Part shown: positions 6,625 to 7,545 of the stretch, piece by piece
Position numbering within the stretch: the stretch's first letter is position 1
Layout of the letters: every line of letters begins with the position of its first letter
Source of the DNA: Micrococcales bacterium UBA7469
Lineage (GTDB): Bacteria; Actinomycetota; Actinomycetes; Actinomycetales; Microbacteriaceae
Assembly: GCA_002479805.1 (NCBI GenBank)
Contig: DLPB01000024.1
Coordinates: 1-7,545, forward strand
DNA length: 7,545 bases
Direction: 5' to 3'
The notes under the pieces: generated by a model
What the model saw: only the letters and a program-made list of their open reading frames with translations
Database searches by the model: none
Told to the model about the DNA's origin: nothing
Position numbers and translations under genes: made by a program

Positions 6625-7515
6625 CTACCAACCACGCTCGCTGAGACGGTGTGGGGCTGGGAGATCATTCACGTTGATGCCTACCATTGCCTCACCTAGT
6701 CCACGACTGACGTCTGCAATCACCTTCGGGTCATCGTAGAAGGTGGTCGCCTTTACGATGGCAGCTGCGCGAGCAGCAGGGTTGCCGCTCTTGAAGATTC
6801 CAGATCCAACGAATACGCCGTCAGCGCCGAGCTGCATCATCATTGCCGCATCCGCAGGGGTCGCCACACCACCGGCCACAAAAAGCACCACTGGAAGCTT
6901 GCCGGTGTGGGCAACCTGTTTTACCAGCTGGTATGGGGCCTGAAGCTCTTTGGCTGCGACGTAGAGCTCTTCGTCGGTCTTGGCGGCCAGCGCGCGAACC
7001 TCGGAGAGGATGGTGCGGATGTGCTTGGTGGCCTCTGAGACATCGCCGGTTCCAGCCTCACCCTTGGAACGAATCATTGAAGCGCCTTCTGTGATTCGGC
7101 GCAGTGCCTCTCCCAAATTCGTAGCACCACAGACGAACGGAGTCTTAAAGCCCCACTTGTCGATGTGGTTGACGTAGTCGGCCGGGCTTAGCACCTCAGA
7201 CTCATCAATGTAGTCAACCTCTAGCGACTCAAGTACCTGGGCCTCGACGAAGTGACCAATGCGCGCCTTTGCCATCACAGGGATTGAAACCGTGTTGATG
7301 ATCTGGTCGATCAGGTCTGGGTCGCTCATTCTGGCAACACCGCCCTGGGCGCGGATGTCTGCCGGAACGCGCTCGAGGGCCATCACGGCCACGGCCCCGG
7401 CATCCTCGGCAATCTTCGCCTGCTCTGCGGTTACGACATCCATAATGACGCCGCCCTTCAGCATTTCTGCTAGGCCGCTTTTGACTAGTGGGGTTGCGTT
7501 TGAGTTCTCTGACAT
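6625..7515 (-). CDS. pdxS: Pyridoxal 5'-phosphate synthase lyase subunit PdxS
   Basis: PdxS builds PLP from ribose 5-phosphate, glyceraldehyde 3-phosphate and ammonia supplied by PdxT; twelve PdxS and twelve PdxT subunits form the complete enzyme. The 296-residue (beta-alpha)8 barrel is highly conserved. D26 (GGVIMDVV), K83 (VMAKARIGH) and K151 (IRSKGEAGTGDV) match the catalytic D24, K81 and K149 of the Bacillus subtilis enzyme at a constant offset of two. ALERVPADIRAQGGVARM at 46-63 and FVAGGVATPADAAMMMQLG at 212-230, with the phosphate-binding GVFVGSGIFKS at 233-243, are also diagnostic. The start is ATG 7515-7513 with AGGA seven bases upstream. It is the first gene visible, and pdxT starts on the base after its stop. 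Actinobacterial pdxST operons are often controlled by a PdxR (MocR-type) activator, but the region where an operator would lie is outside the window. Confidence 0.98.
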   Translation of the reverse strand: MSENSNATPLVKSGLAEMLKGGVIMDVVTAEQAKIAEDAGAVAVMALERVPADIRAQGGVARMSDPDLIDQIINTVSIPVMAKARIGHFVEAQVLESLEVDYIDESEVLSPADYVNHIDKWGFKTPFVCGATNLGEALRRITEGASMIRSKGEAGTGDVSEATKHIRTILSEVRALAAKTDEELYVAAKELQAPYQLVKQVAHTGKLPVVLFVAGGVATPADAAMMMQLGADGVFVGSGIFKSGNPAARAAAIVKATTFYDDPKVIADVSRGLGEAMVGINVNDLPAPHRLSERGW

Positions 7516-7522
7516 GGCTTAA

Positions 7523-7526
7523 TCCT
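7523..7526 (-). promoter_or_regulatory. Ribosome binding site of pdxS
   Basis: AGGA on the minus strand lies seven bases before the pdxS ATG. The remaining bases to the window edge (7527-7545) contain GATAAA at 7528-7533, which could be a weak -10 (four of six matches), but any -35 would lie outside, so I do not call a promoter. Confidence 0.6.
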
Positions 7527-7545
7527 ATTTATCGTTCGACCAGTT

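Overview
The window is a core chromosomal segment of an actinobacterium. All ten genes read on the minus strand, so transcription runs from base 7545 towards base 1. In that order they are pdxS, pdxT, a YebC/PmpR-family gene, ruvC, ruvA, ruvB, yajC, secD, secF and the first 79 codons of a Rel (RelA/SpoT-type) gene cut by the window edge. The order pdxST - yebC - ruvCAB - yajC/secD/secF - rel is a known actinobacterial arrangement; Mycobacterium tuberculosis has the same genes in the same order with extra genes between them. The actinobacterial SecD signature around TADSF, the paired cysteines in the SecD extracytoplasmic domain, GC content slightly above half by eye, and very tight packing fit a small-genome, moderate-GC member of the Microbacteriaceae, such as the freshwater Luna-type lineages. 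The genus is inference; no marker in the window fixes it.

Layout. Bases 7516-7545 are the upstream edge of pdxS with its ribosome binding site. Bases 6067-7515 hold pdxS and pdxT, the two subunits of the DXP-independent pyridoxal 5'-phosphate synthase. Bases 5305-6054 hold the YebC/PmpR protein. Bases 3233-5305 hold ruvC, ruvA and ruvB, the Holliday-junction resolvase and branch-migration motor. Bases 3175-3232 are the largest gap (58 bases) and contain a perfect TATAAT hexamer, so they probably hold a promoter for the downstream genes. Bases 271-3174 hold yajC, secD and secF, the accessory part of the Sec translocase. Bases 1-239 hold the start of rel, the (p)ppGpp synthetase/hydrolase.

Packing is extreme. 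Only about 137 of 7545 bases lie outside coding sequence, several junctions overlap (TGATG at yebC/ruvC, ATGA at ruvA/ruvB, 8 bases at secD/secF), and pdxT starts on the base after the pdxS stop. Four of ten starts are not ATG: TTG for rel, yajC and pdxT, GTG for ruvA. This suggests one long cotranscribed run or two transcription units divided at the ruvB/yajC gap.

I found no mobile element, CRISPR array, tRNA/rRNA, convincing terminator or unknown gene. The window looks like ordinary housekeeping DNA. The points worth a second look concern organisation: no apt gene between secF and rel, clustered non-ATG starts, the internal promoter, a PdxT motif substitution and a charged SecD tail. I do not see an undescribed system here.
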